In this document: positions 19,276-29,193 of the stretch, piece by piece | Layout: each line of letters starts with the position of its first letter | Position numbering within the stretch: position 1 is the stretch's first letter | Source of the DNA: Liolophura sinensis | Taxonomy: Eukaryota; Mollusca; Polyplacophora; Chitonida; Chitonidae | Length of the DNA: 64,000 nucleotides | Assembly: GCF_032854445.1 (NCBI RefSeq) | Contig: NC_088301.1 | Location: forward strand, 11,836,281 to 11,900,280 | Direction of reading: 5' to 3' | Translations under genes and position numbers: made by a program | Notes under the pieces: generated by a model | Database searches by the model: none | Told to the model about the DNA's origin: nothing | What the model saw: the letters and a program-made list of their open reading frames with translations, nothing else

Positions 19276-21440
19276 CTTTTAGTAAGTGATGGTTTGATTT
19301 CCCAAGGCCGTGATCCGTAGCCTTCGATTCACTTGACTTTTATTAGAAAACCACGCAGAAACCCGACGTAGATATACTTGATTAACATAATCCATGCAGA
19401 TTCACCAATGGGAACTACCAATGGACAACTGTAAAGATTGTTGTTGTTATTAACTTACCTCATCGGCGACTGGAAACACAATCATTTCCCGCAATAAAAT
19501 AATATCCTGATGAGATGCTTGTATATGGATAACGACTTCTGATTTACTAGCTTGCAACGTAGCGATGTACATTCTAACAATTACTCCACAAGATTGCTAG
19601 CAAACAGATGTTTGGAGTGGGGGGACGGAGGGAGGGCGGTATTTACTTATTTGATTGTAGGTAAAGGTAAGAACCGAATGGTTTGCAGTCTGTGAAGGAG
19701 GGAATAGTGATGGTGTAGAAAATCCACATTCTGTACTTATCATCAAAGGATGAGAGAGTATTTTTGGAGATAATATACTTTCTGTCTTGTTCAAATCTTG
19801 CTCAGGCTGACTTATAGTTGTTCTTTGCAATCAAGTGTTTTGTCAAGTGCTTTGCGAACGTTATGCTTCTCGGGCTTTATGCGATTGACAACCAGCCACA
19901 TACCTATTACCTAAATGTCCCGTAAGTCAACATTGTGTATAAGATCAATGAAATGAAGAGAAAAATATATCAGTAGCTTTTCTTGACATTGCACAGTAAT
20001 ATGTTCCATTCTTATACTGAACAATACAGCAGAGTTAGTCGCAGTGAATTTTATCATAATCCGTGATCTCTCCATCGAACATCTGAATTAATATAAGATG
20101 AATGTATCTTCAATAGGTCGAATTGTCAATGCTTTCCAGCTTCAATTCTCTTAGCTTTATCGTATATCTGCTTTATTCTAGGTAACATAACATTAGGAGA
20201 TCGACAACTCGTTTCAATCGGCAGGTACATCTCAACCCCCACATCTCACCCAGGTTACTTCCTACACTTAAGAAATCGTAGATTTAACTTTGCTGGTTTA
20301 AGCGGTTTAATAATGGTAAACTTAATGCGTGCCTCAAAATCATGCAATCTCTCAAAAGGCATGTAAGACGTAGGTATTATGCTGAGAAACAAGTTTTAAT
20401 ACGGATTACCTAATATATCCCGCATATGTAGTGGCTAACGTTTAACGGTTGAAAAGTGAAACTTATTTCTAAAAGTTGTAAAGCGAAATTTCTGACAAAA
20501 CTATTGCGCGTAGCGGTATGGTTTAACGATATAGGACACATCATGTGGGGCCGTATAGATCTTCTATCTACTGACAGATTTTTGGGTTTACAGCGTCAAT
20601 AGTTTCCGGTCACTTAACCTTCAAATACAGCATAAACACATACGTCTGCCGAGTTTTATTTTAATTACAGGAAAATTATACATCACAGAAAAAAATAAAA
20701 GCACATTCATCTCCAACTGACGAAACTACACTTAACAGGTGTCCCCCCCCCCAATATTCAAATAGGTGACCACTTGACTCAATCGACCAATAGCGAATAG
20801 GTATTTTCCCCGCCAGAATTGAATTCTCACACAGCAATCGACTGATATAATCCTGGATAACCACCATACATGTCCAGGTTTCTTAAGTCTGATACAGACT
20901 GGATTTTACAGAAGCACCCTGATTATAGGCGTGATGCCGATTGATCCCCGAGCATCGATATATGTCGAATTAGGCTTCAGTGTAAAACAGAAACTTATAG
21001 CGCTCCAATGGCCTGCCCAAAACGTCAAGCCAAGTGAAGGAGTGGATTTGTTTCTATGGGTACGGTCAAATAAAAACAAATGTGACACTTAATTCTTCGT
21101 CTTTCTGAATAGACTGTTTGTATGTAGAGTTTCAATGGTCGTAAAACTGAAGCATCGTTAAGTGGTTTGTTGATGGGCTTACCCTCTTATGTCAAGCCAA
21201 AGAAGGCTGGTTGTCATGGTCAAGACCCTACAAATACAAAACGTGAAACTTTCCTCTTCGACTCATTGCAGTAAACAATTAAGGCTCAGTACGAAATCAT
21301 CACCGCGCATAAATGATCTGACATAAGTGTTACGACCCAAACTGTCTGTATTATAAAGAGATGAATTGTTTGAAATACACGACAGTTTAGCCGCACAAAA
21401 AGTAGCCAAAACCAGCAGATTTTATTTTACAACAATTTAT
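19276..21440. other. Intergenic sequence with one half of a dispersed repeat
   Basis: No gene recognised. About 20200-20405 is similar to 22128-22340 (see the repeat entry). Open frames such as 19597-19830 (minus) have no recognisable domain. Confidence 0.4.
20200..20405 (+). repeat. Dispersed direct repeat (pair with 22128-22340)
   Basis: Shared blocks include GATCGACAACTCGTTTCAA, GGTACATCTCAACCCC, TTAAGAAATC, TCAAAAGGCATG and GAAACAAGTTTT, in the same order and spacing. Roughly 80 percent similar by eye. Family unknown. Confidence 0.75.
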
Positions 21441-21443
21441 TAG

Positions 21444-21541
21444 GTTTAACAAGAACAGATAACAGGAGTTTTACAAATACTAAAGTACTTAAGTTTAACA
21501 AGAAAGGATAGCAGTATCTATACAAATACTAAAGTACTTAC
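21444..21541 (+). repeat. 49-bp tandem duplication
   Basis: Two adjacent units each starting GTTTAACAAGAA and ending ACAAATACTAAAGTACTTA, with changes in the middle. Confidence 0.8.
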
Positions 21542-21848
21542 ATGTACAACGGTGCCAAGTCCAAACGGACGCATATATTCCAAACCATACAGGCATAAAT
21601 GCACAAATAAGAGGGAAAATCCACAGTATAACTGAGTGTATGACGAAATATACACAAAATTCCACAGGCAGGGTCCGTGTACTAATAAGCACTGTGTACA
21701 CAAGAGGGCAAATTAAATATACAAGTTCAAACTGAACAAGTGCTCGGTGGAGATATGATATAACAAAGCCAGAGGCTATAAAAACACCAAAATTCAGCAC
21801 AAAAGGCCTACTAAAGTAATACACAGCGAAAGCATCCAAAACTCTCAA
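21495..21848 (-). CDS. Hydrophobic open frame, 117 codons, doubtful
   Basis: An ATG-started frame rich in Phe, Val, Ile and Leu with several possible membrane segments (for example FVLNFGVFIASGFVISYL and YFVIHSVILWIFPLICAF). I do not recognise a family. A second minus frame at 21927-22190 lies just upstream. The 49-bp duplication overlaps its 3' end. It could be an exon of a membrane protein or chance; no splice or homology support. Confidence 0.2.
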   Translation of the reverse strand: MRVLDAFAVYYFSRPFVLNFGVFIASGFVISYLHRALVQFELVYLICPLVYTVLISTRTLPVEFCVYFVIHSVILWIFPLICAFMPVWFGIYASVWTWHRCTCKYFSICIDTAILSC

Positions 21849-22077
21849 TAATTCTCCGTTCTCTCCTTTTGACCTGCTTTCATAGGTCTTATATAGCCTG
21901 GTGGAATGTCTAGAATAAGAAAATTCCTAAACACTTGATGTAAACAAACAGGCACCGAACTGAGCGTATTCTGGAACATTCTGAGGCAGAGGCCTTAAAA
22001 AAACAAAAACAGCATAAAACAGGCAATGCAATGAAAATACAAAAGAAGTACTTAGGCTTGTGCCAAAACATACAGGC

Positions 22078-22123
22078 CATAGAAGGGTAGTTTTTCTTTC
22101 ATAGAAGGGTAGTTTTTCTTTCA
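22078..22123 (+). repeat. 22-bp tandem duplication
   Basis: CATAGAAGGGTAGTTTTTCT with two more bases, repeated twice head to tail, directly before the dispersed repeat at 22128. Confidence 0.85.
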
Positions 22124-22127
22124 GGGG

Positions 22128-22340
22128 ATCGACAACTCGTTTCAAACGGCCGGTACATCTCAACCCCACATCCCAGGTCACTTCGTACAATTAAGAAATC
22201 ACATACATGGTAGGCTTAACTATCTTGATGAAAGCGGTTTTCATAATGGAAAACCTAATGCGTGCCCAAAAATCATACAATCCCTCAAAAGGCATGCAAG
22301 AGGTAGGTATTCTACTGGGAAACAAGTTTTGATACGTCTC
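22128..22340 (+). repeat. Dispersed direct repeat (pair with 20200-20405)
   Basis: Second member of the pair; see the entry at 20200. Lies about 1.9 kb downstream in the same orientation. Confidence 0.75.
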
Positions 22341-22542
22341 TTTTGTGGATTTCTATCCATGAAGCAACACTTATTAGTCAGTTGTTTGTCTAAAACTACA
22401 TATATTTGACCGGTCATTAAATTGACCAATCAATTCGTGTAAATGCAAACGTAACAGAGTAATGGGGAGGCGGCACATTTTAATCCCAAGAGATGGCGCG
22501 AGTGTGATGCAGGACCTCGAGTCATTGTTGCGTCAAGAATGG

Positions 22543-22572
22543 ATTGTAGCGTGACGTCTACATCGCTACAAT
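22543..22572. other. 9-bp perfect inverted repeat around a TGACGT motif
   Basis: ATTGTAGCG and CGCTACAAT separated by TGACGTCTACAT. Two further TGACGT motifs, one a full TGACGTCA, occur between about 22605 and 22660. This could be a cAMP-response-type cluster or chance; no nearby gene start supports it. Confidence 0.3.
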
Positions 22573-22659
22573 GTATCCGTTTTTATTGTAACATCGTACT
22601 GTCTTTAATGTGACGTCATGATGACGAGCTGGGAGAGGAACATTTGACGTCAAGGTTCT

Positions 22660-24243
22660 GCTGCCGGGCCTTTGACATATCCTCATTTGGCTAGGTTTAA
22701 TGACGGGTAAAACTAAATTTTTATTACACGTATACATAGTTTTAACTTACTTATACACATGTGCTAAACGCGAATATGCTGTATGTTTAGGTCTGTCTGT
22801 TCTAAAATATCTAGATATGAGACTGATTATAGCATTGCGCAATTATGTAATGTCAGTTTGTGACATGCAAAGTGACTTTAAGATGCACTAAATATGCTAT
22901 GGGTGTGTTTTAAAATAGGCCTGGAAGTTGATCTGCTTCTCATCTCTGATCAAATTTGGTTGAATGTGCTGTCTGTGTGAAACAATTAAAAAAATCCACA
23001 GGTGGTCATGGGGGTAAGGTTAACAATTCTTAAACATATACACAGTTACTAAACGAGAATATACTGTATATAGGTGTGTCGAATACCACGTACACACGGG
23101 CAAAGTTACGCTGGTTTAACTTGCTAAACGCAAAGTTGGGGCATGTAATCGGGTTTATTTGTCCCAGCTGGCAACGTGGCTTTAAGCCAGTTTCAGGGTT
23201 TGAGCGGGTTTATCTGTGCCGTGAGAACCATAACTGGATTAAATGCCCCGGGTACGTGGAGGTTAGGATGACCCCGTAATTACTAAATTGTCTTAAATAT
23301 GACCATGTGAATGGGCAAGTCCCTTAATTGGTTTTTGCAACTGGCTTCGATTTAAACCTGTTCAGATTTGTTCCGGTTTAAATTTTAGTCGTGTGAGGAG
23401 GGTATAATTGTAAGACTATCCTGGTAGGGTTAGAAAGAATGATAATACACCTGCTGTAAATTACCCCACTTGTTACAAGACAGCGATTTTGACGTAACAT
23501 GAGATTAGTTTTGGAGGCGTGAAGTTGGAGCTTGCCTATTAAAGTATGAAGAGTGTACGTTATGTCACGATACTGACACCTATTTGTCCAGGTAGCAAAA
23601 TGTAGAAAAACATGACTAAAGCCATTAAGCGTCGCAGAATTGTCGTGAGATCTTACAAGAAGTCAAAGTTTTTCAGTTTAAATATAATATATATCTGACG
23701 GAGTTCGCTGAGATTGTCTATTGGACCGAATGTACCGAATGTATCTACAAACTAAAGTGCTGTCGCTATTGAAGCACCATGCCGAAGACACCGGGCATGG
23801 CACCCCGCTCTGTCATAGTATACTGCAAACACCTGGCCAAGCAGTCTTATAGACCTGAGTTATCTTTTCTACTATCACCCTTTGTTTTCTGTTCATTATC
23901 TTTCCTATTGTATTCCTGCATACACCCGGATTCTGCTGGTGGATAAATCATCCTGGAGGCCTGGGGATTTGTCCAGGGATTATATTTATTTATTAGGCTT
24001 GATTTTGAGTAAATCTACTAAATTGCAATTACACGTAACATCGCTGTATTTCCTGTACCTAACTTTGTTTTAGCCTTGGGGCTCGAGAAGCGTATAAGTT
24101 CTTGCTTTTAATTGCTTACACCAGCTTATAGAATAAAACCCTGAGGTAAATTTATAAGAGGTTGTGTTTAGCCGATTACGTGCGACCATTTCACAAATAT
24201 GACACTGTCGTCGTTGCTTTTACTGTGTACGCCGTTTGTTTTG
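22660..24243. other. Intergenic sequence, no gene seen
   Basis: Contains a fragment of the 5790-type SINE at about 23755-23850 (GCACCATGCCGAAGACACCG). No coding signal recognised. Confidence 0.4.
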
Positions 24244-24253
24244 TATTAAATAC

Positions 24254-24416
24254 TCTCCGGCCGTACGTGGGACGGTCTTCCAGTAGCCTTCGGATGGTCG
24301 TTGGTTGCCGCTGGACTCTGCTCGGTTTCCTCACACGATAATGCTGGCCGCCGTCGTACAAGTGAAATATTCTTGAGTCCAGCGTAAAAGACCAATCAAA
24401 TGTATAAAATAAATAC
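24254..24416 (+). mobile_element. 5'-truncated AAAT-tailed SINE with TSD
   Basis: Ends AATGCTGGCCGCCGTCGTAC ... GACCAATCAAATGTATAAAATAA. The flanks share ATTAAATACT at about 24245-24254 and 24418-24427, a 10-bp target duplication. Confidence 0.75.
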
Positions 24417-24427
24417 ATTAAATACTA

Positions 24428-25177
24428 AAGACTTACACCGGTCACCAGTCAGAATAAAGCTCCCTCTGTTTCGGCAACATCCTTCTGTTTAAATTTAAGA
24501 TGAGTACAGATGTAGCTTACACCAGAAAGCGTTTTGAAGTTCAAAGCGCATTTCCAGCAGATTGCATCTTGGCCTATCGTATGCATGCAGTTTAGGCCGT
24601 TTTGACATCAGTCAAAAATAACATGGCGCGTGAATAAACTTAAATCACTTTTATTTATTTGTAGCATTTTTTCCGTTTACCCGAGCGCTAATGTGTTTAT
24701 CCGTTCATTCCACACAGAACGGTCTTTCTACAGCAGTAGTCAGGTAAAGCGTTCCTCGCAATGCTCTGTTTTTTCCATTGCTGTAATGTGCACTAAATCG
24801 GCTTCGAAGCAAAATATTATACATTTGCTTGCAGAAAAAAAAAACAAATACTAGTATTCCTCCATTTTAGTAACAGAAGCAGAGTACCAAATAATAAATA
24901 ATTTGTCTATTTATAGGAAACATAAAAACTTTTGTATTAACTGGCCGCAAAAGAATCTTGATTTTGTTATGTGAATAATGTTGTACCCCGATCTGAAAGA
25001 CGGGAACAACTAAGAAGTGGATGATATGTAAAATTCCCAACTCGCGTCACACAATACGGCCCTTGTTAAGCTATGTTACCACAATTAACAGCCGGCGACT
25101 ACTTTCCCGACTTCCGGCTTTACAGACTAACAGAGGCATTTCTTATGAATAACAAGTCCTGGGTTTATTGTGTTGGT
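24428..25177. other. Intergenic sequence, no gene seen
   Basis: AT-rich; short frames only. Nothing recognised. Confidence 0.4.
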
Positions 25178-25212
25178 GACGTTTCGATGTAGGTTCTTAC
25201 ATCTTTATCAAA
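25178..25212 (-). ncRNA. Degenerate hammerhead-ribozyme-like motif
   Basis: On minus: TTGATAAA, then a perfect 6-bp stem GATGTA-AGAACC-TACATC, then GAAACGTC. This is the layout of a hammerhead core (CUGAUGA, stem II, GAAA, stem III). The first core box is altered (U for the essential C, A for G, one extra A), so cleavage is unlikely. Hammerheads of this style are known from Penelope-like elements and retrozymes. Confidence 0.35.
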
Positions 25213-25649
25213 CCATACGAACATACATTTTTGGTTTAAATACTGGTTTTAGGGTCACTTTCCTGGCGAATCAAATCAGTGTTGTATTTTGTTTTAACAC
25301 ATGATTATTTTTGATAGATAATGGCAATGCATTGGTATACTATTTACATATGTACATGTGTCAATTACTGGAATTAATCCTTTTTGTGGTAGCATGTATA
25401 TAGCTTGTTGTATAGGTTCAAATGCTGCCGTGGTTATTTAACAGAATAGGGATAAATAGTAAGCTATTTACAGAGATTTACCTTATTTGTACATTAGAAA
25501 TAGATAGATCTACATAACAGAGTTACATTGAGTTGCCTATGCAGAAATTTACACACAGAGAAAATAACAGTAGTGCTTTTATTTATTGGTTAACAGTTTT
25601 GTTCTCTTGCTTCCTCTTCTGTGACGTGGAGTTCAGGTGCTCCCGCCAC

Positions 25650-26247
25650 TTATACCGGACGCCGTCCAGGAAAAGCCAGCGTACTTAAAACCTCTGACTG
25701 TAACAGGTGCGACAAGTATAATTGAGGAGCAAGGATGTTAGGCCTCACCCACTTAGATGAAGCAAGAGATAGTCCTATTGTTATGATGTCTTTCATGTTT
25801 CTGGTCTTCGTTTCCTTGGTGTTAATTTTCTTTGGTCCCATGGGACTTCTTATTGTTTTCCCTGTCTTCTTCTTTAGTTGATTTCCTTCTCTATTTCCAA
25901 TTTTTATTCGTGGCCTCCCATAGCGGCGCAGACAGCACGTTTCATAGACCGGTAGAACAGTTTCTGGGCTAGAGTATTTAGGTGCATTCCGTAGAATTTC
26001 CTTTTATGGTCGGATCAGTCCCTTATGTCTCCATAAAGTGGCCACTTGGTTGTTTGTCAGCTTCATGTTAATTTCATGGATTTTTGTGTTATAAATGTGG
26101 ACCGAAATTCGCCGAGTTACCTGACGTTATTTGTGCACCAGTAAGTCTATGTAAAGAAGCTGGCTGATGTAGATCGTTGGAATTTGGAATTTCGATTTAA
26201 GTGCACCAATATAAGTCTAAAATATCAACGCAAATTGCTGATTCTGA
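25650..26247 (-). pseudogene. SGNH-hydrolase-like pseudogene, 3' part (split by Gypsy insertion)
   Basis: Continuation, across the Gypsy element, of the frame that starts at 37463 on minus. Recognisable pieces are AICVDILDLY just after the junction, VHIYNTKIHEIN, LWRHKGLIRP, and in a shifted frame MHLNTLAQKLFYRSMKRAV, which holds the conserved His block of SGNH enzymes. Downstream is a Lys-rich tail (25650-25841). Several stops and frameshifts make it dead. Esterase/SGNH domains are known in ORF1 of CR1-like LINEs, so this may itself be transposon-derived. Confidence 0.6.
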
Positions 26248-27265
26248 TGTTATGTATGACTATTTAACGTTTTCATGTACTGTTAGTCTGCGGACCTTTG
26301 TGTTATATGTTATAAGCATAACAGGCCCTGTTATATATATACAGCGCGGACCTGGCCGAAAGCACCTTGTTCAATGCTCTGTTTATTTAACTGGCTGTTC
26401 ATTGGCTGTTAATTCTGTGTCTAAGAATAGTTGAATCCACCTGGAGCGTATATAAGCCGTGTTTTCTGTGCAGAGGGGAGGTATTTTTGCTGCATCCACT
26501 GGGAGCCAGGAGAGTGTGAGACGCTCTCGTATCGAGTCCATTATTTTGATATGAGCTGGTGATGCCAGTTTCATTTGGGAGGACAGTTTTTTATGCCGGC
26601 ACCGTTTGTGTACCACAGTAGTACTGATGTCTGGTTTATGTGAATTTCTGCGGAAGTCACGTTTATTGGTGTTCGGATCTTTATTATGATTATACAGTGT
26701 GGACTGTGTAATTTGTTTAACACGCTGACCTCACCTGACCGACAAGGTCGTCAAGGACTCTAAACTGAAGTTTTCAGTTTTGCAAAGGACGTTCGTTCTG
26801 CCACAAGGTGACATTACTCTACGTCTCTGAATGGCTCGTTTGTGAGCTTCTGCGAGAGCTGTGACTGATCTGAAGTGGATAATACCTCCATGCCTGTATT
26901 TACCCTGTGTTGTGCTCTGCGGGTGTGACGTCATTCAAAGGCTTGACTGTTCCAGTTCTGTGTAACCTGTGTACTGTGTTCGTGTTCGCTAACCTGGCGA
27001 AGTACCTGTCTAGGACAATTTGTGACTTGTGTGGATTGTGTGTTTATCCCATGGTCTTTACGTTGGATTTCCTGGAATACATTCCTTGGGATGCAAAGGT
27101 GAACTGGAAACTTGTAAAGACCGGTAATACTGATGTGTATGTTGTTGTTGTTGTTGTTGAACTGTCTGTAAAACTGTACGTCTCATTTTATATATAAAGC
27201 ATTGTTTACATTGTAATATTGAGTCACTGAGTCTGTTTTCTGTTGCCGTTTTCAATACCGTAACA
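26248..27265 (+). repeat. 5' LTR of Gypsy element
   Basis: 1018 bp, TGTTATG...CCGTAACA. Contains a likely promoter TATA box (CGTATATAAGC) near 26449 and a GTT run near 27141-27160. Open frames inside the LTR are not treated as genes. Confidence 0.9.
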
Positions 27266-27270
27266 GAAAT

Positions 27271-27287
27271 TGGGGGCTTGTCCGGGA
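27271..27287 (+). promoter_or_regulatory. Primer-binding site, tRNA-Pro type
   Basis: TGGGGGCTTGTCCGGGA, five bases after the LTR end. It differs by one base from the proline-tRNA PBS used by murine leukaemia virus (TGGGGGCTCGTCCGGGA). The 5-base gap between LTR and PBS is typical of many Gypsy elements. Confidence 0.8.
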
Positions 27288-27393
27288 ACTGATTGTTTCC
27301 CTTTTGTTTTGCACCGGATATTTGAAGTTAAACACAAGTGAGAAGCGATTGCTTAATTTTAACGGTGAATGATTCAGTGGCTAAATATTTACA

Positions 27394-29193
27394 ATGGGAG
27401 ATTTTGATCCTAAACAGTTTGTTAATGCGCCCGATCAGGATGTTTTTGAGAGTTTAAAGAAGGAAGACTTGGTTAAGTTAGGGACATTTTTAGGTTTGTC
27501 CATAAAGTCTTCATGGAGGAAAAGAGATATGCAGCATACTTTGTTGAAACATTTAGTGGAGATAGGGAAGTTTGATAGTTCTGCATTATCTGATTATGAG
27601 TTCGAGGGTCAGTCTGATGCCGAGCTTAAGTTTAAGCAGTTTGAGTTAAAGTTGAGATTGGAGAAAGAAGAAAGAGAGAAAGAGAAAGAGAGGGAACATG
27701 AGATACAGTTAGAAAATTTGAAAATGCAGAAAGAGGAAAGAGAGAAAGAAAGAGAGAGGGAAGTGCAGAGAGAGGAGAGAGAGAGGCAAGAAAGAGAGAG
27801 GGAAAGAGAATTGGAGTTCCAAATGAAAAAGTTAGAGGTTGAGAGAGATGAGAAACCGGGTCCTTCCGGTAGACAGGGTTCAGGATTTGATGTGACCAAA
27901 TACATTCGGTTAGTTCCATCCTTTCAGGAAAAAGAGGTGGATAAATATTTTCTGCATTTTGAGAAAATTGCAAATAGCTTGAAGTGGCCTAAAGAGTTCT
28001 GGACTATGTTATTACAGAGTGTGCTAATTGGAAAGGCCAGGGAAATTTACACTCAGTTAAGTGTAGAGAATGCTTCCAATTATGACTATGTGAAAGAGGT
28101 AATTTTGAAGGGTTATGAATTGGTGCCTGAAGCTTACCGCCAGAAATTTCGTAACTGTGAAAAAGGTAGAGATCAGACATACGTTGAGTTTGGTCGAGCT
28201 AAGGAGCAGTTGTTTGATTGCTGGTGTATAGCCAAGAAAATAGGCAAGGATTTTGAAAGTTTGCGTCAGCTTGTGCTGGTAGAAGAGTTCAAGCGTTGTA
28301 TTCATAGTGATGTAAAGGTGTTCGTTGATGAGCAAAAGGCGAGTACACTTGAAGAGGCAGCCAGTTTAGCTGATAATTATTCCTTGACACATAAGGTTAC
28401 ATACACGGGTAAGCCATTTAATTCATTTACACGTAGAAATACCCAGTCACATGCAACAGGTAGAGGTAGCTCTACACAGAAGAGTTCTACACCAGGCTCC
28501 AATGGTTCTACAGCTCATGGTTCACGTAGTTCAGATTGGAATGGTAGTCCTCGAAATAGGGTCACTTGTAATTTTTGCAAACGGGTAGGTCACGTGATGA
28601 GTGAATGTTACACGTTGAAAAGGAGACGGGAAGCTCAGAATGAGTCTAAGCCCACAGGTCTTTGTGTTACAATGCACAAAACATTGCCGGAAGTTACATC
28701 AGCAGTTAAAAGCAGATCTGAGTTAGCTGATACGGGATTGGATAAGGTTCCCAAATGCTCTATGGATAGCTTCGCTCCGTTTATCAATTCTGGTTCAGTG
28801 TCGCTTAGAAGCGACATGTCTTGTGCTACCCCTATAAAGATATTAAGGGATACTGGGGCATCTCAGTCTCTGTTGTTGAATACTCTGCCCTTTTGTGAAG
28901 AGTCATACTCTGGGGTTCGTGCCCTTATTAGAGGTGTAGAGTCTAGTGACTTTGTCAGTGTTCCCCTTCACGATATTTATTTGTCATCAGATTTGATATC
29001 TGGACCTGTCAGGGTAGGCGTTAAGCCTTCATTACCTTTTGAGGGTATTCATTTGTTGTTGGGAAATGACTTAGCACATGATAAGGTTACTGTTGATCCC
29101 TTAATGGTTGATAAGCCTTCTCTGAATTCAGTCACAGAGCCAGTTGAAAGCGGGTTTATATCCGTCCTGTGTTGTTACAAGAGCTATGTCTAG
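27394..29193 (+). CDS. gag: Gag-protease polyprotein of Gypsy element (SCAN-like capsid)
   Basis: 599 codons. Residues about 75-153 are a highly charged Glu/Arg/Lys coiled coil. About 165-340 form the capsid, with SLKWPKEFWTMLLQ and YELVPEAYRQKFR, the signature of Gmr1-like capsids from which vertebrate SCAN domains are thought to derive. A CCHC knuckle (CNFCKRVGHVMSEC) is near residue 391, followed by an aspartic protease with ILRDTGASQS near 485. Product would assemble cytoplasmic particles and process the polyprotein. The frame ends 68 nt inside the next frame, which is +1 to it. Frame is intact. Confidence 0.9.
   Translation: MGDFDPKQFVNAPDQDVFESLKKEDLVKLGTFLGLSIKSSWRKRDMQHTLLKHLVEIGKFDSSALSDYEFEGQSDAELKFKQFELKLRLEKEEREKEKEREHEIQLENLKMQKEEREKEREREVQREERERQERERERELEFQMKKLEVERDEKPGPSGRQGSGFDVTKYIRLVPSFQEKEVDKYFLHFEKIANSLKWPKEFWTMLLQSVLIGKAREIYTQLSVENASNYDYVKEVILKGYELVPEAYRQKFRNCEKGRDQTYVEFGRAKEQLFDCWCIAKKIGKDFESLRQLVLVEEFKRCIHSDVKVFVDEQKASTLEEAASLADNYSLTHKVTYTGKPFNSFTRRNTQSHATGRGSSTQKSSTPGSNGSTAHGSRSSDWNGSPRNRVTCNFCKRVGHVMSECYTLKRRREAQNESKPTGLCVTMHKTLPEVTSAVKSRSELADTGLDKVPKCSMDSFAPFINSGSVSLRSDMSCATPIKILRDTGASQSLLLNTLPFCEESYSGVRALIRGVESSDFVSVPLHDIYLSSDLISGPVRVGVKPSLPFEGIHLLLGNDLAHDKVTVDPLMVDKPSLNSVTEPVESGFISVLCCYKSYV

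Noticed and set aside
26907-27197. 96-codon plus frame
   Set aside because: It lies entirely within the 5' LTR, spans LTR regulatory sequence and has no domain.
27609-27973. Ser/Leu-rich minus frames opposite gag
   Set aside because: They are the antisense of the GA-rich coiled-coil coding tract, which yields artificial Ser/Leu frames.
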